Shown here in pieces: positions 14,914 to 22,737 of a stretch of 30,294 nucleotides of DNA. How positions within the stretch are numbered: the stretch's first letter is position 1; each line of letters opens with the position of its first letter. The DNA comes from a virus: positions 1 to 30,294 of the IMG/VR virus record IMGVR_UViG_3300003410_000002; one strand, 5' to 3'. The notes under the pieces are model-generated. The model was given only the letters and a program-made list of their open reading frames with translations, was not told the origin of the DNA and did no database searches. A program made the translations under genes and the position numbers.

Positions 14914-15852
14914 ATGGATATAGTAGAACTTTTTATAGACGAAGAAGATGAGATTTCGGGAATCGAGGCAGTATCTATAGTAGAAAACCCAGCGATTGAA
15001 GAGGACTTTATAGCATTAAAGAACCACGAGGTTAAATTTGCGGAAGTGAACAAAGAGAAGCGTATTCTAATGGGTGCTGCTCTTATTCCTAATAAACCGA
15101 TATATAGAAGAAGCGAAGAAAACGAATATTATATTTACTTCTCTAGAGATACGGTAAGAAAAGCTAGTGAACTATTTTTTATAAAAGGTAACTATAATAA
15201 ATCTACTTTAGAACACGGAAAAGCTTTAAGCGGTTTAGTAGCCGTAGAGTCTTGGTTAGTCGAAGATTCTAAAAAAGATAAAAGCGCAGCTTACGGTATG
15301 GATATGCCCGTCGGTACCTGGATGCTCTCTATGAAAGTACTAAACGACGACGTTTGGGAAAATTACGTTAAAACGGGTAAGGTAAAAGGATTTAGTATAG
15401 AGGGATATTTCGCGGATCGTTTAGAAAGACCTAACGAACCTAATAAATTAAGCGATTGGGAAGAAGAAGAAGCGGAATACTTATTAAGCGAGATAAAAGG
15501 TATAATTAAAAAGGATAAAAGATTTAAAGACGGTAAGACTATAGAAATGGAATCCTATAGAGACTACCCCGATAGTGTAAAAAATAACGCTAAAAGAGGT
15601 ATAGAGCTAAACGAGAAAGTAAATAATAAATGCGCTACTCCCGTAGGTAAGATTAGAGCGCAACAGTTAGCTCAAGGTAAACCTATAAGCGTAGAGACTA
15701 TAAAAAGAATGTATAGTTATCTATCTAGAGCGGAAGAGTATTACGATCCTTCGGATAACGAAGCTTGTGGTACTATAAGCTATTTACTTTGGGGAGGTAA
15801 GACCGCTAAGTCTTGGGCCGAATCTAAACTTAAATCTCTAGACTTAATTTAA
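14914..15852 (+). CDS. XkdF-like prohead protease with extra C-terminal domain
   Basis: A 312-residue two-part protein. Residues 1-170 resemble XkdF-type phage putative serine proteases: the start MDIVELFIDEEDEISGIEAVSIVENPAI, His101 in STLEHGK, and VKGFSIEGYF with Ser161 at the end of the fold. Residues about 214-310 form a second domain (DYPDSVKNNAKRGIELNEKVN, CATPVGKIRAQQLAQG, ETIKRMYSYLSRAEEYY, CGTISYLLWGGK) often found appended to Bacteroidetes phage head proteins. The protease should mature the head before packaging. Catalytic residues are suggested by pattern only. It follows the tape measure gene and precedes scaffold and capsid genes. Confidence 0.75.
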   Translation: MDIVELFIDEEDEISGIEAVSIVENPAIEEDFIALKNHEVKFAEVNKEKRILMGAALIPNKPIYRRSEENEYYIYFSRDTVRKASELFFIKGNYNKSTLEHGKALSGLVAVESWLVEDSKKDKSAAYGMDMPVGTWMLSMKVLNDDVWENYVKTGKVKGFSIEGYFADRLERPNEPNKLSDWEEEEAEYLLSEIKGIIKKDKRFKDGKTIEMESYRDYPDSVKNNAKRGIELNEKVNNKCATPVGKIRAQQLAQGKPISVETIKRMYSYLSRAEEYYDPSDNEACGTISYLLWGGKTAKSWAESKLKSLDLI

Positions 15853-16055
15853 TGAGAGATTATAACGAAAAAGCTCCGAGTCCTAAAAACGATAGAAGAG
15901 GATGTCTCTGTAAAGACGGTACTTATTCTAGAAAATGCTGCGACGGTTCTTTTCAAGCACAAGGTATCGGGAATATAACTAGATACCGTTTTTTTCTTTA
16001 TACGGAAGAAGGAGAAAAATTTATTCAAGAAAACGAGAGTAAACTATATCAATAA
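15852..16055 (+). CDS. Small cysteine-rich structural-like protein
   Basis: A 67-residue protein sharing single-base overlaps with both neighbours. The central motif RRGCLCKDGTYSRKCCDGSFQAQGIG carries four Cys (two CxC/CC groups); small proteins with this C-x-C-x-D-G-T-Y-S-x-x-C-C-D-G-S core recur in Bacteroidetes phage head regions. It ends in a helix rich in Glu. A role in the virion or as a head-assembly cofactor is likely from position, but no function is established. Confidence 0.6.
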   Translation: MRDYNEKAPSPKNDRRGCLCKDGTYSRKCCDGSFQAQGIGNITRYRFFLYTEEGEKFIQENESKLYQ

Positions 16056-16510
16056 TGGCAGATAAAAAAATAAGCGAACTTACGGACGCTACTACCTTAA
16101 CAGGTACGGAGATAGTCCCTTTAGTACAAAGTAGCTCGACTAAAAAAGCTACTATAAACGATATTACTAATCATATTATTACGGTATCTAAAACGGTTAC
16201 GGCAGGAGAAACGGTAGACTTAGGAGACTCTGCCTATACTAACGCTATGATGGTTAAGCTTACTTGGAGCGGAGCAACGGGAACGGCTACTTATACGTTA
16301 CCAGACGCTACTTCTTCTAACTCTACTAATAGGGTTTTAAGATTTATTACCAATAGTACATTCTCCGCTAGCACTAGAGTAGACTTAACCCCAGCTAGTG
16401 GGCAAAACCTAGACGGTAGTACCTCGGCCTACGAAATCAATAAAGATTACGAAGGTATAGCGGTTTGGTCAGACGGTAGCGAGTGGTTTATTATACAAAA
16501 GAAAGCGTAA
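16055..16510 (+). CDS. Head decoration or minor virion protein
   Basis: A 151-residue protein starting MADKKISELTDATTLTGTEIVPLVQ, an N-terminal pattern common to many phage fibre, spike and decoration proteins. The rest is a beta-rich domain with Thr/Ser/Gly (YTLPDATSSNSTNRVLRF, VDLTPASGQNLDG) and a final WFIIQKKA strand. It stands between the protease and scaffold genes, which favours a capsid-decorating or minor structural role over a tail fibre. Sharing the ELTDA start with fibres makes the exact place uncertain. Confidence 0.55.
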   Translation: MADKKISELTDATTLTGTEIVPLVQSSSTKKATINDITNHIITVSKTVTAGETVDLGDSAYTNAMMVKLTWSGATGTATYTLPDATSSNSTNRVLRFITNSTFSASTRVDLTPASGQNLDGSTSAYEINKDYEGIAVWSDGSEWFIIQKKA

Positions 16511-16547
16511 AAATCTAACAAAGTATTTATTAATTTATTATAACTAT

Positions 16548-17156
16548 ATGAAAGCAACCGAAGTACTTAAAAAAGCAAAAGAGCTTCTTTCTATCGAAAC
16601 GGAAGAAGTTAAACTAGCGACGGCTACTTTAGAAAACGGGACTATTATCGAAGCAGAGTCTTTCGCTGCGGGAGAAGAAGTCTTTATCGTCACTCAGGAC
16701 GAAAAAGTAGCATTACCCGTAGGGGATTATACTCTAGAGGACGGAAACGTTTTAATGGTCAAAGAAGAAGGAATTATCGATTCTATTGGCGAAGCTGTAG
16801 AGGAAGAAGAGCCTAGCGAGGAAAGTCTTAACGAGGAAACAGAACTCGAAGAAGATAAAGAAGAAATGGGATACGCTACTAAAGAAGAACTTGCAGAAGT
16901 TAAGTCTATGATCGAAGAGATTAAGGCTATGATCGAAAGTAAGGAAGAAATGAGCGAAGAAGTTTCTGAAGAGCCTAAGGAAGAACTTAGCGAAGAAATT
17001 AAAGAGGAAGAAATTAAAGAAGAGCTTTCCGAAATTCCTAAGGTTAAACATAACCCCGAGAAAGAAGAAGATCGTAATTTAAATCTATTTGCTCAAAAAA
17101 GAGTATCGACTACTTACGATAGAGTATTAAGTAAAATATCAAAAATTAATAATTAA
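16548..17156 (+). CDS. Capsid scaffold protein
   Basis: A 202-residue, strongly acidic protein coded directly before the major capsid gene. The first 85 residues form a small beta domain (VKLATATLENGTIIEAESFAAGEEVF...). Residues 85-170 are a Glu-rich helical or coiled region with repeated EEL/SEE segments. The end is basic (KVKHNPEKEEDRNLNLFAQKR), as expected for a scaffold tail that touches capsid protein. Proteins of this shape shape the prohead and are then removed. Its start follows a TTTATTATA-N5-ATG leader. Assignment rests on position and composition. Confidence 0.75.
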   Translation: MKATEVLKKAKELLSIETEEVKLATATLENGTIIEAESFAAGEEVFIVTQDEKVALPVGDYTLEDGNVLMVKEEGIIDSIGEAVEEEEPSEESLNEETELEEDKEEMGYATKEELAEVKSMIEEIKAMIESKEEMSEEVSEEPKEELSEEIKEEEIKEELSEIPKVKHNPEKEEDRNLNLFAQKRVSTTYDRVLSKISKINN

Positions 17157-17161
17157 ATAAA

Positions 17162-18115
17162 ATGGCAACAACAACTTCAATTACGAGTACATACGCGGGT
17201 GAGTCAGCTGGTCAATATATTAGCGCAGCTTTACTTAGCGGATCTACTATCGAAAATGGCGGGATTACGGTCAAGCCTAACGTTAAATTTAAAGAGGTAA
17301 TTAAGAAGGTATCTACTAACGATATCGTAAAAGACGCTTCATGCGACTTCGACGCGACTTCTACTATTACCCTTACCGAAAGAGTTCTTCAACCAGAATT
17401 TCAGCAGGTCAACCTACAGTTATGTAAGAAAGACTTTATCTCTGATTGGGAAGCGATTCAGATGGGATATTCGGCGCATCACGACTTACCTCCTTCTTTT
17501 AGCGATTTCTTAATTTCTCACGTAGCTGCTAAAGTAGCGCAGAGAACAGAAAACTCTATTTGGGCGGGAGATACTTCTACTAACGGACAGTTTAACGGTT
17601 TAACTACTCAAATCGCTTTAGACGCAGATTTACCTTCTGGTCAAGAAGTAGCGGGTGCTACCGTAACTGCTTCTAACGTAATTACAGAGCTTGGTAAAAT
17701 CGTAGACGCTGTTCCTTCGGCTCTTTACGGTGCGGAAGATCTTAACGTATATGTTTCGCAGAATATCGCGAGAGCATATGTACGTGCTTTAGGTGGATTC
17801 GGTAGCTCGGGCTTAGGCGCAGCGGGTACTAACGCAATGGGTACTCAATGGTGGAATAACGGATCTCTTACTTTCGACGGAGTAAAAATCTTCGTAGCAA
17901 ACGGATTAGCGGATAATACAGCTATCGCCGCAGAGAAAAGCAACCTATTCTTCGGGACTGGTTTATTAGCAGATCATAACGAGGTGAAGGTTTTAGATAT
18001 GAGCGATCTAGACGGTTCGGATAACGTTCGCGTAGTAATGCGATTTACGGCTGGAGTTCAGTACGGGATAGTAGAAGATATCGTAACATACGGTATTACT
18101 AACTCTGCTAACTAA
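17162..18115 (+). CDS. Major capsid protein
   Basis: A 317-residue protein of usual length for an HK97-fold capsid subunit, coded right after the scaffold and followed by a strong terminator. Recognisable segments are the N-terminal MATTTSITSTYAGESAGQYI, IDIV-like strand NDIVKDASCDFDAT, the helix FSDFLISHVAAKVAQRTENSIWAGD near 117-140, and the C-terminal VRVVMRFTAGVQYGIVEDIVTYG strand. These occur in Bacteroidetes phage major capsid proteins. Codon choice is less strictly TG-avoiding in a few places but still typical. High expression is likely from its A/T-rich leader and position between terminators. Confidence 0.85.
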   Translation: MATTTSITSTYAGESAGQYISAALLSGSTIENGGITVKPNVKFKEVIKKVSTNDIVKDASCDFDATSTITLTERVLQPEFQQVNLQLCKKDFISDWEAIQMGYSAHHDLPPSFSDFLISHVAAKVAQRTENSIWAGDTSTNGQFNGLTTQIALDADLPSGQEVAGATVTASNVITELGKIVDAVPSALYGAEDLNVYVSQNIARAYVRALGGFGSSGLGAAGTNAMGTQWWNNGSLTFDGVKIFVANGLADNTAIAAEKSNLFFGTGLLADHNEVKVLDMSDLDGSDNVRVVMRFTAGVQYGIVEDIVTYGITNSAN

Positions 18116-18138
18116 GAATTAGAATAGTTTAACTTAAA

Positions 18139-18176
18139 GGGGTAGGTAAGCCACGGAGCCTGCCTACCCTTTTTTA
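18139..18176 (+). terminator. Terminator after the major capsid gene
   Basis: GGGTAGG (18140-18146) pairs exactly with CCTACCC (18163-18169), followed by six T. The loop is long (16 bases) but contains smaller pairing. It should limit read-through from the capsid gene into the tail tube gene. Confidence 0.85.
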
Positions 18177-18189
18177 ATATAGAAAAGAT

Positions 18190-18768
18190 ATGGCATGCGA
18201 GTTAACAAGAGGGCGTAAGGAACCATGTAAGGACGTAGTCGGTGGTCTAAAAAATATTTACTTCGTAGACTTTGGAGATCTAGGAACGGTAACTAAAACA
18301 GACGACGAAATTACTAACCTTACGGGAGATAGTTCTAACGACCTTACGGCTTTTAAATATGAATTAAAAGGTAATAGTAGCTTTGAGCAAACGGTAACGG
18401 CTTCGAGAGAAAACGGTACGGTATTCTACGAGCAGATTTTAAACCTTACTCTTAAAAAACTTTCTAAGGAAGATAATAAAGAGTTAAAATTACTGGCTTA
18501 CGGGAGACCTCACGTAGCGGTGGAAGATTATAACGGTAACGTTTTTATGATGGGTCTAGAACACGGAGCGGACGTTTCTGGAGGTACGATAGTAAGCGGG
18601 GCATCGATGGGTGACCTTAGCGGATATACTCTTACGTTAACGGCTCAAGAAAGAGAACCAGCTAACTTTATGGCTTCGGCTACGGTAGACGCTGACTATC
18701 CGTTCTCTGTAACTGATTTCGCAGGATTAGTCGGATCGATTACGATTACGGAAGGTACGAACTCTTAA
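18190..18768 (+). CDS. Major tail tube protein
   Basis: A 192-residue protein starting MACELTRGRKEPCKDVVGGLKNIYFVDFGDLG. This C-E-L-T-[RK]-G-R-x-x-P-C-K-D-x-x-G-G-[IL]-K-N-[IV]-Y-F start is the pattern I associate with major tail tube proteins of Bacteroidetes siphophages. The remainder is beta-rich (FEQTVTASRENGTVFYEQILNLTLKKL, TLTLTAQEREPANFM), as expected for a ring-forming tube. It is flanked by terminators on both sides, which suggests its own high expression. It lies in the head gene cluster, unlike in lambda-type phages. Confidence 0.75.
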   Translation: MACELTRGRKEPCKDVVGGLKNIYFVDFGDLGTVTKTDDEITNLTGDSSNDLTAFKYELKGNSSFEQTVTASRENGTVFYEQILNLTLKKLSKEDNKELKLLAYGRPHVAVEDYNGNVFMMGLEHGADVSGGTIVSGASMGDLSGYTLTLTAQEREPANFMASATVDADYPFSVTDFAGLVGSITITEGTNS

Positions 18769-18792
18769 ACCGAGTTTTTATTTGATTTAAAA

Positions 18793-18821
18793 GGGGGTAG
18801 CTATATAGTTACCCTTTTTTT
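18793..18821 (+). terminator. Terminator after the tail tube gene
   Basis: GGGTAGCTA (18795-18803) pairs with TAGTTACCC (18806-18814), with one G-T pair, and is followed by seven T (18815-18821). This is a strong intrinsic terminator. Confidence 0.9.
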
Positions 18822-18857
18822 ATTATAACAAATTAGACTTTTTTTTATTATATAAGT

Positions 18858-19199
18858 ATGATAATATTAGAAGAGTCAGCGAGTAGTCAAACGTTTAGTT
18901 TTATTCCTAGATCCTATACGTCGGGAATAACTTATACTATTAAGATAACTAACGAGACGACTAATAAAGAAGTATACGCTTCTACGGCAACTTCTTTTAC
19001 GGAAGTAGATTATTACTACGAGCATAGTGATATATTTACTCTAAAAGAAGATACTTACTATACTATAGAGATTACCGCTAGTAGCGAAGTAGTATTTAGA
19101 GATAAAATATTCTGTACTAACCAAACAGTAAGTACTTATTCTATAAATAATAACGCTTATATAGTAAATAGCGACGATAACGAATTTATATTAATATAA
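18858..19199 (+). CDS. Small beta-rich virion protein, unknown function
   Basis: A 113-residue protein with a strand-rich sequence (FSFIPRSYTSGITYTIKITNETTNKEV, YYTIEITASSEVVFRDKIFCTNQ) and an end YSINNNAYIVNSDDNEFILI. The R-x-K-I-F-C-T-N-Q and N-E-F-I-[IL]-I blocks recur in a small protein family coded beside portal genes in Bacteroidetes phages. Its last base is the first base of the portal ATG. It is probably a virion component at the head-tail region; no function is established. Confidence 0.55.
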   Translation: MIILEESASSQTFSFIPRSYTSGITYTIKITNETTNKEVYASTATSFTEVDYYYEHSDIFTLKEDTYYTIEITASSEVVFRDKIFCTNQTVSTYSINNNAYIVNSDDNEFILI

Positions 19200-20947
19200 T
19201 GGATAACTTACATATAGTAAACCTTTCTTCTTATAATAGGCCTAAGGTTCAAGAAGATAAAAAAAAGGACTGGGTCGCTTACGGCTCGGATAATAACTAT
19301 TATCAATACCTAATAGACCTTTATACTAATAGTACTACTAATAACGCTATTATAAACGGAGTAAGTAATTTAATTTACGGTAAAGGCTTAGACGCTTTAG
19401 ATAGTTCTACTAAGACGGACGAATACGCTGCCCTTAGATCGATCTTTAAGAACGAATGCCTTAAGAAGGTAGCCTTAGACTTAAAACTCTTAGGAGAGGC
19501 TTCTTTTCAAGTATTATATAAGGACGGAAGGGTTTATAAAGCGGAGCATTTTCCGAGACAGACCTTAAGATCCGAAAAGTATAATAAAGACGGAGATATA
19601 GAAGCTTATTACTATTCTCCTAACTGGTCTAAAGTAAAAAATACAGATAAACCCGAAAGAATAGCAGCTTTTGGTATGGGTAACGGAATAGAGCCAGAGA
19701 TTAAAATAATTAAAAAATACGTTTCGGGTTACGATTATTACTGCCCCGTCGATTACGCGGGATCACTAGCCTACGCCGAGCTTGAGAGCGAAGTAGCGGA
19801 TTACCTGATTAACGATGTACAAAACGGGTTTTCGGGCACTAAAGTCGTAAACTTTAACGCAGGGATTCCAGATAGAGAGAAGCAGCTACAGATTAAAAAC
19901 GACGTAATGCATAAGCTTACGGGTTCTAGAGGAGAAAAAGTAATTATAGCTTTTAATAATAGCGCAGAGCAAAAGACTACTATAGACGATATACCTTTAG
20001 ATAACGCTCCCGCACATTACGAATATTTAGCTAACGAATGCTCTACTAAACTAATGGTAGGTCATAGAGTTACTTCTCCTTTACTTTTAGGGATTAGAGA
20101 CGGTAATAACGGACTAGGTAATAACGCAGACGAAATAAGAACGGCTTCTTTATTATTTCAGAACGTTACGATTAGACCTTACCAAGATTTAATTATAGAT
20201 TCTATAGAGCAGATTCTAGCGATTAATGGGATTAGTCTAAAATTATATTTTAAAACGCTTCAGCCTTTAGAGTTTATCGAAACAGATAACGCTATTACGG
20301 ACGAAGCTAGAGAAGAAGAAACGGGAGTAAAGCTTAGTAAAGAAGAGCCAACGGACGAAGAGTTATTAGAGAGCCTAGAAGGATTAGGCGAAACGGAGGA
20401 GGAGCTATTAGAGCAGGGCTGGGAACTTTTCGACGAAAGAGCGGTAGATTACGAGCAGGAAGAGGCCTTAGATAAAATGCTAAGCTTAGCTTCCGTAGTA
20501 CCTAGTAGAGCAACGGCTAAAAGTGGATTAGACGGAGAGACGGAAACAGGTAAAAGATACTTAGTAAGATATCAGTACGCTCCTTTAATCGTTAGCGGTA
20601 ACTCTAGAGAGTTCTGCCGTAAAATGGTAAGAGCTAAAAGAGTCTATAGAAAAGAGGACTTAGATAAAAATAGTACCGCGAATAGCGAACTAGCTGCTAA
20701 AGGAGAATCTAGCTATAATATATTTTTACATAAAGGCGGGGCTAACTGTAAGCATTACTTCTTAAGAAAGACTTATATATTTAAAGACGGCGTAAAACCC
20801 GATCCTAATAGTCCTAAGGCAGATAGAGCTTATAAGAGTAAAAGAGAAAAAGAAGGAATTAAAGACCCCACCTCTGCGGAAGAACCTAACCTAGTTTCTA
20901 CGCGACCTATAGATACACCTAATAAAGGATATAAAAACCCTAGATAA
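19199..20947 (+). CDS. Portal protein with extra C-terminal domain
   Basis: A 582-residue protein. Residues 1 to about 370 follow phage portals: WVAYGSDNNYYQYLIDLYTNSTTNNAIINGVSNLIYGKGL near the start, then a core with GEASFQVLYKDGRV, DYLINDVQNGFSGTKVVNF and IRDGNNGLGNNADEIRTASLLF. This ring is the DNA gate at the capsid vertex. After an acidic linker (about 380-440) comes an extra domain (452-530: YLVRYQYAP, REFCRKMVRAKRVYRKEDL, GGANCKHYFLRKTY). A domain of this sort is also found after portal or Mu F-like proteins in related phages and has no known role. Portal is coded after capsid and tail tube, an unusual place. Confidence 0.8.
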   Translation: MDNLHIVNLSSYNRPKVQEDKKKDWVAYGSDNNYYQYLIDLYTNSTTNNAIINGVSNLIYGKGLDALDSSTKTDEYAALRSIFKNECLKKVALDLKLLGEASFQVLYKDGRVYKAEHFPRQTLRSEKYNKDGDIEAYYYSPNWSKVKNTDKPERIAAFGMGNGIEPEIKIIKKYVSGYDYYCPVDYAGSLAYAELESEVADYLINDVQNGFSGTKVVNFNAGIPDREKQLQIKNDVMHKLTGSRGEKVIIAFNNSAEQKTTIDDIPLDNAPAHYEYLANECSTKLMVGHRVTSPLLLGIRDGNNGLGNNADEIRTASLLFQNVTIRPYQDLIIDSIEQILAINGISLKLYFKTLQPLEFIETDNAITDEAREEETGVKLSKEEPTDEELLESLEGLGETEEELLEQGWELFDERAVDYEQEEALDKMLSLASVVPSRATAKSGLDGETETGKRYLVRYQYAPLIVSGNSREFCRKMVRAKRVYRKEDLDKNSTANSELAAKGESSYNIFLHKGGANCKHYFLRKTYIFKDGVKPDPNSPKADRAYKSKREKEGIKDPTSAEEPNLVSTRPIDTPNKGYKNPR

Positions 20948-20949
20948 TT

Positions 20950-21450
20950 ATGGCAGAGGCATTATTAATATCGAGAAAAGACGTAGTAAAGTTTACCTCT
21001 ATGAACGGTAATATAGATACGGATCATTTTATACAATACGTTAAGATTGCGCAGGATAAGCATATAGAAAACTATCTAGGAAGCGACTTAATAAATAAAA
21101 TAAAAGCGGATATAGTAGCTACTAGTTTATCGGGAGATTATCTAAGTCTAGTAAATAACGAAATAAAACCAGCGTTGTTACATTGGACTATGGTAGAATA
21201 TTTACCTTTTAGTAATTATACTATCGCTAATAAAGGGGTATTTAAGCATACGAGCGAAAACGCAGATAGCGTAAGTAAAGAGGAGATAGACTACTTAATA
21301 GAAAAAGAAAGAAATACGGCGCAGTACTATACGGATAGATTAATAGACTATCTAACCTATAACGCTCCTTCTAAGTTCCCAGAGTACTATAGTAATACTA
21401 ACGAGGATGTATATCCAGATAAGGATTTATTCGGTGGATGGGTTATTTAA
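20950..21450 (+). CDS. Head-tail connector protein
   Basis: A 166-residue, mostly helical protein starting MAEALLISRKDVVKFTSMNGNIDTDHFIQYVKIAQDKHIENYLGSDL. This I-S-R-x-D-[IV]-x-K-F-[TS]-x-[ML]-N-G-N-[IV]-D-x-D-x-[FI] start and the later ALLHWTMVEYLPF helix match a connector-like family (DUF6712-type) that follows the portal in Bacteroidetes phages. It should sit below the portal and take part in DNA retention. It begins 2 bases after the portal stop. Confidence 0.7.
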   Translation: MAEALLISRKDVVKFTSMNGNIDTDHFIQYVKIAQDKHIENYLGSDLINKIKADIVATSLSGDYLSLVNNEIKPALLHWTMVEYLPFSNYTIANKGVFKHTSENADSVSKEEIDYLIEKERNTAQYYTDRLIDYLTYNAPSKFPEYYSNTNEDVYPDKDLFGGWVI

Positions 21451-21554
21451 GAGAAAGAAAAGTAAAATATAAACCAAAGGAAAAAAATATAGTTAAATTA
21501 GAAAACTATATTAAAAACCTAGATAACAAATTGGTGAAAAAATTATTAATATAA
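21438..21554 (+). CDS. Small basic protein
   Basis: A 38-residue reading frame, MGYLRERKVKYKPKEKNIV to KNLDNKLVKKLLI, starting 13 bases inside the connector gene and ending just before ATG 21556. It is strongly basic, with about 12 Lys/Arg. No family recognised; its tight fit between two genes is the main support. It may be a real peptide or only a spacer that happens to be open. Confidence 0.4.
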   Translation: MGYLRERKVKYKPKEKNIVKLENYIKNLDNKLVKKLLI

Positions 21555-21555
21555 T

Positions 21556-21765
21556 ATGGCAGGTAGACCTATAATAGATTGGTACGGTAGAAATACTATA
21601 GGATGGGGTCAGACCTACGAAGTATCGCATGCGGGTAACGTAAACGAAGCTAATTATTGGGGTTATATATACCCTTTTAATTACGACGGAAGTACTTTCG
21701 ATATATCGAGTACGGCGGTAACGGCAGATAATAATATATATACGGCAGATCAAACACAATTTTAA
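21556..21765 (+). CDS. Small virion-type protein
   Basis: A 69-residue protein MAGRPIIDWYGRNTIGWGQTYEVSHAGNVNEANYWGYIYPFNYDGS... The G-W-G-Q-[ST]-Y-x-V-S-x-x-G-N-V-N-E-A-N-x-W-G-x-I-Y-P pattern occurs in small proteins coded near fibre genes in marine phages. It is probably part of the virion, near the fibre. Antisense frames here are shadows. Confidence 0.6.
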   Translation: MAGRPIIDWYGRNTIGWGQTYEVSHAGNVNEANYWGYIYPFNYDGSTFDISSTAVTADNNIYTADQTQF

Positions 21766-21775
21766 ATAAAAAACA

Positions 21776-22735
21776 ATGGCTAAACAACCTATAGATATCG
21801 GTAGTAGCGCAAACGACGGGACAGGAGATGCTCTTCGAGTTGCTTTCGATAAAACTAACGATAATTTTAACGAGATCTACGCAGACGATTTCGTAACTAC
21901 GGCTAGGATAGCAGACGACGCTATTACGGAAGCTCACTTAGACGCGACTAATGCTCCTACCGATAACTACGTTTTAAGTTACGATACTGCTACTAGTGGT
22001 TTTACTTGGGTCCAACAATACGACGGAGATATAACTGGCATCGTAGCTGGTGGAGGTCTTACTGGAGACGCTACTTCTGGAGATGCTTCTTTAGCAGTAG
22101 GAGCAGGAACTGGTATAACAGTAAACGCAGACGACGTACAAATAGCAGACGGAGGAGTAGATACTTTACAACTAGCTGCAGACGCAGTAGACGGCACTAA
22201 AATAGCAGACGATAGTATAGATAGCGAACATTATGTAGACGGCTCAATTGATTTAGCACACCTTTCCGCTGATTCAGTTGATGGAACAAAAATAGCTGAC
22301 GACTCAATCGATTCCGAACACTACGTTGATGGGTCTATCGATACTGCACATATAGCGGATGACCAAGTTACATACGCTAAACTAGAAGGAAGATATACGG
22401 CGGTACAAAATATTTCTACTACGAGTGGAACTATTAATTTAGACGCTTCTTCTTACGCTGCTTTTAATCTTACAGGAAACCTTACTACGGCTACGTTAAA
22501 TATTCAAAATATGAAAACGGGCCAAGTAATAGATATTTTACTTTCGGGTACTTTATCTAGTGCGGCAATAACTTTAGCGGACGATTTTACTACTTCTTCT
22601 ATTAATAAAGTAGGAAGTAATGATTTAGATACAGCAGAAACTAATTTAATTCAAGTTCTTTGCGTAGACGATACAGATTCGGATGCAATATTAACTTGGG
22701 CAGTAGCAACTTATACAACCGATACAAGCGCATAA
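21776..22735 (+). CDS. Tail fibre protein with internal repeat
   Basis: A 319-residue fibre-like protein. The N-terminus (IDIGSSANDGTGDALRVAFDKTNDNFNEIY) is a widespread phage fibre attachment region. The middle has low-complexity Asp/Ile-rich repeats: the 22-residue block VDGTKIADDSIDSEHYVDGSID occurs twice, identical in protein but written with different codons (22187-22252 and 22277-22342). Such repeats are typical of trimeric shafts in marine phages. The end is beta-rich (NISTTSGTINLDASSYAAFNLTGNLTTATLNI). Base usage becomes less TG-avoiding from the second repeat on. It should link the tail to a receptor-binding protein coded next. Confidence 0.7.
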   Translation: MAKQPIDIGSSANDGTGDALRVAFDKTNDNFNEIYADDFVTTARIADDAITEAHLDATNAPTDNYVLSYDTATSGFTWVQQYDGDITGIVAGGGLTGDATSGDASLAVGAGTGITVNADDVQIADGGVDTLQLAADAVDGTKIADDSIDSEHYVDGSIDLAHLSADSVDGTKIADDSIDSEHYVDGSIDTAHIADDQVTYAKLEGRYTAVQNISTTSGTINLDASSYAAFNLTGNLTTATLNIQNMKTGQVIDILLSGTLSSAAITLADDFTTSSINKVGSNDLDTAETNLIQVLCVDDTDSDAILTWAVATYTTDTSA

Positions 22736-22737
22736 TT

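Noticed and set aside
16752-17051. 99-codon antisense frame opposite the scaffold gene
   Set aside because: It is the mirror of the Glu-rich scaffold codons (Phe/Leu-rich), a typical compositional shadow.
21511-22200. Several overlapping frames on both strands around the small virion gene and the fibre
   Set aside because: They overlap better genes, show low-complexity Arg/Tyr or Ala/Pro-rich translations and have no motif.
22187-22342. Fibre repeat as a CRISPR array or tandem DNA repeat
   Set aside because: Only two copies, different at DNA level and in frame with a fibre protein; it is a protein repeat.
22660-22737. Upstream non-ATG start for the fibre-associated gene
   Set aside because: It would overlap the fibre gene by over 70 bases and add an Arg/Tyr-rich stretch unlike the family; ATG 22738 with an A/T-rich leader fits.
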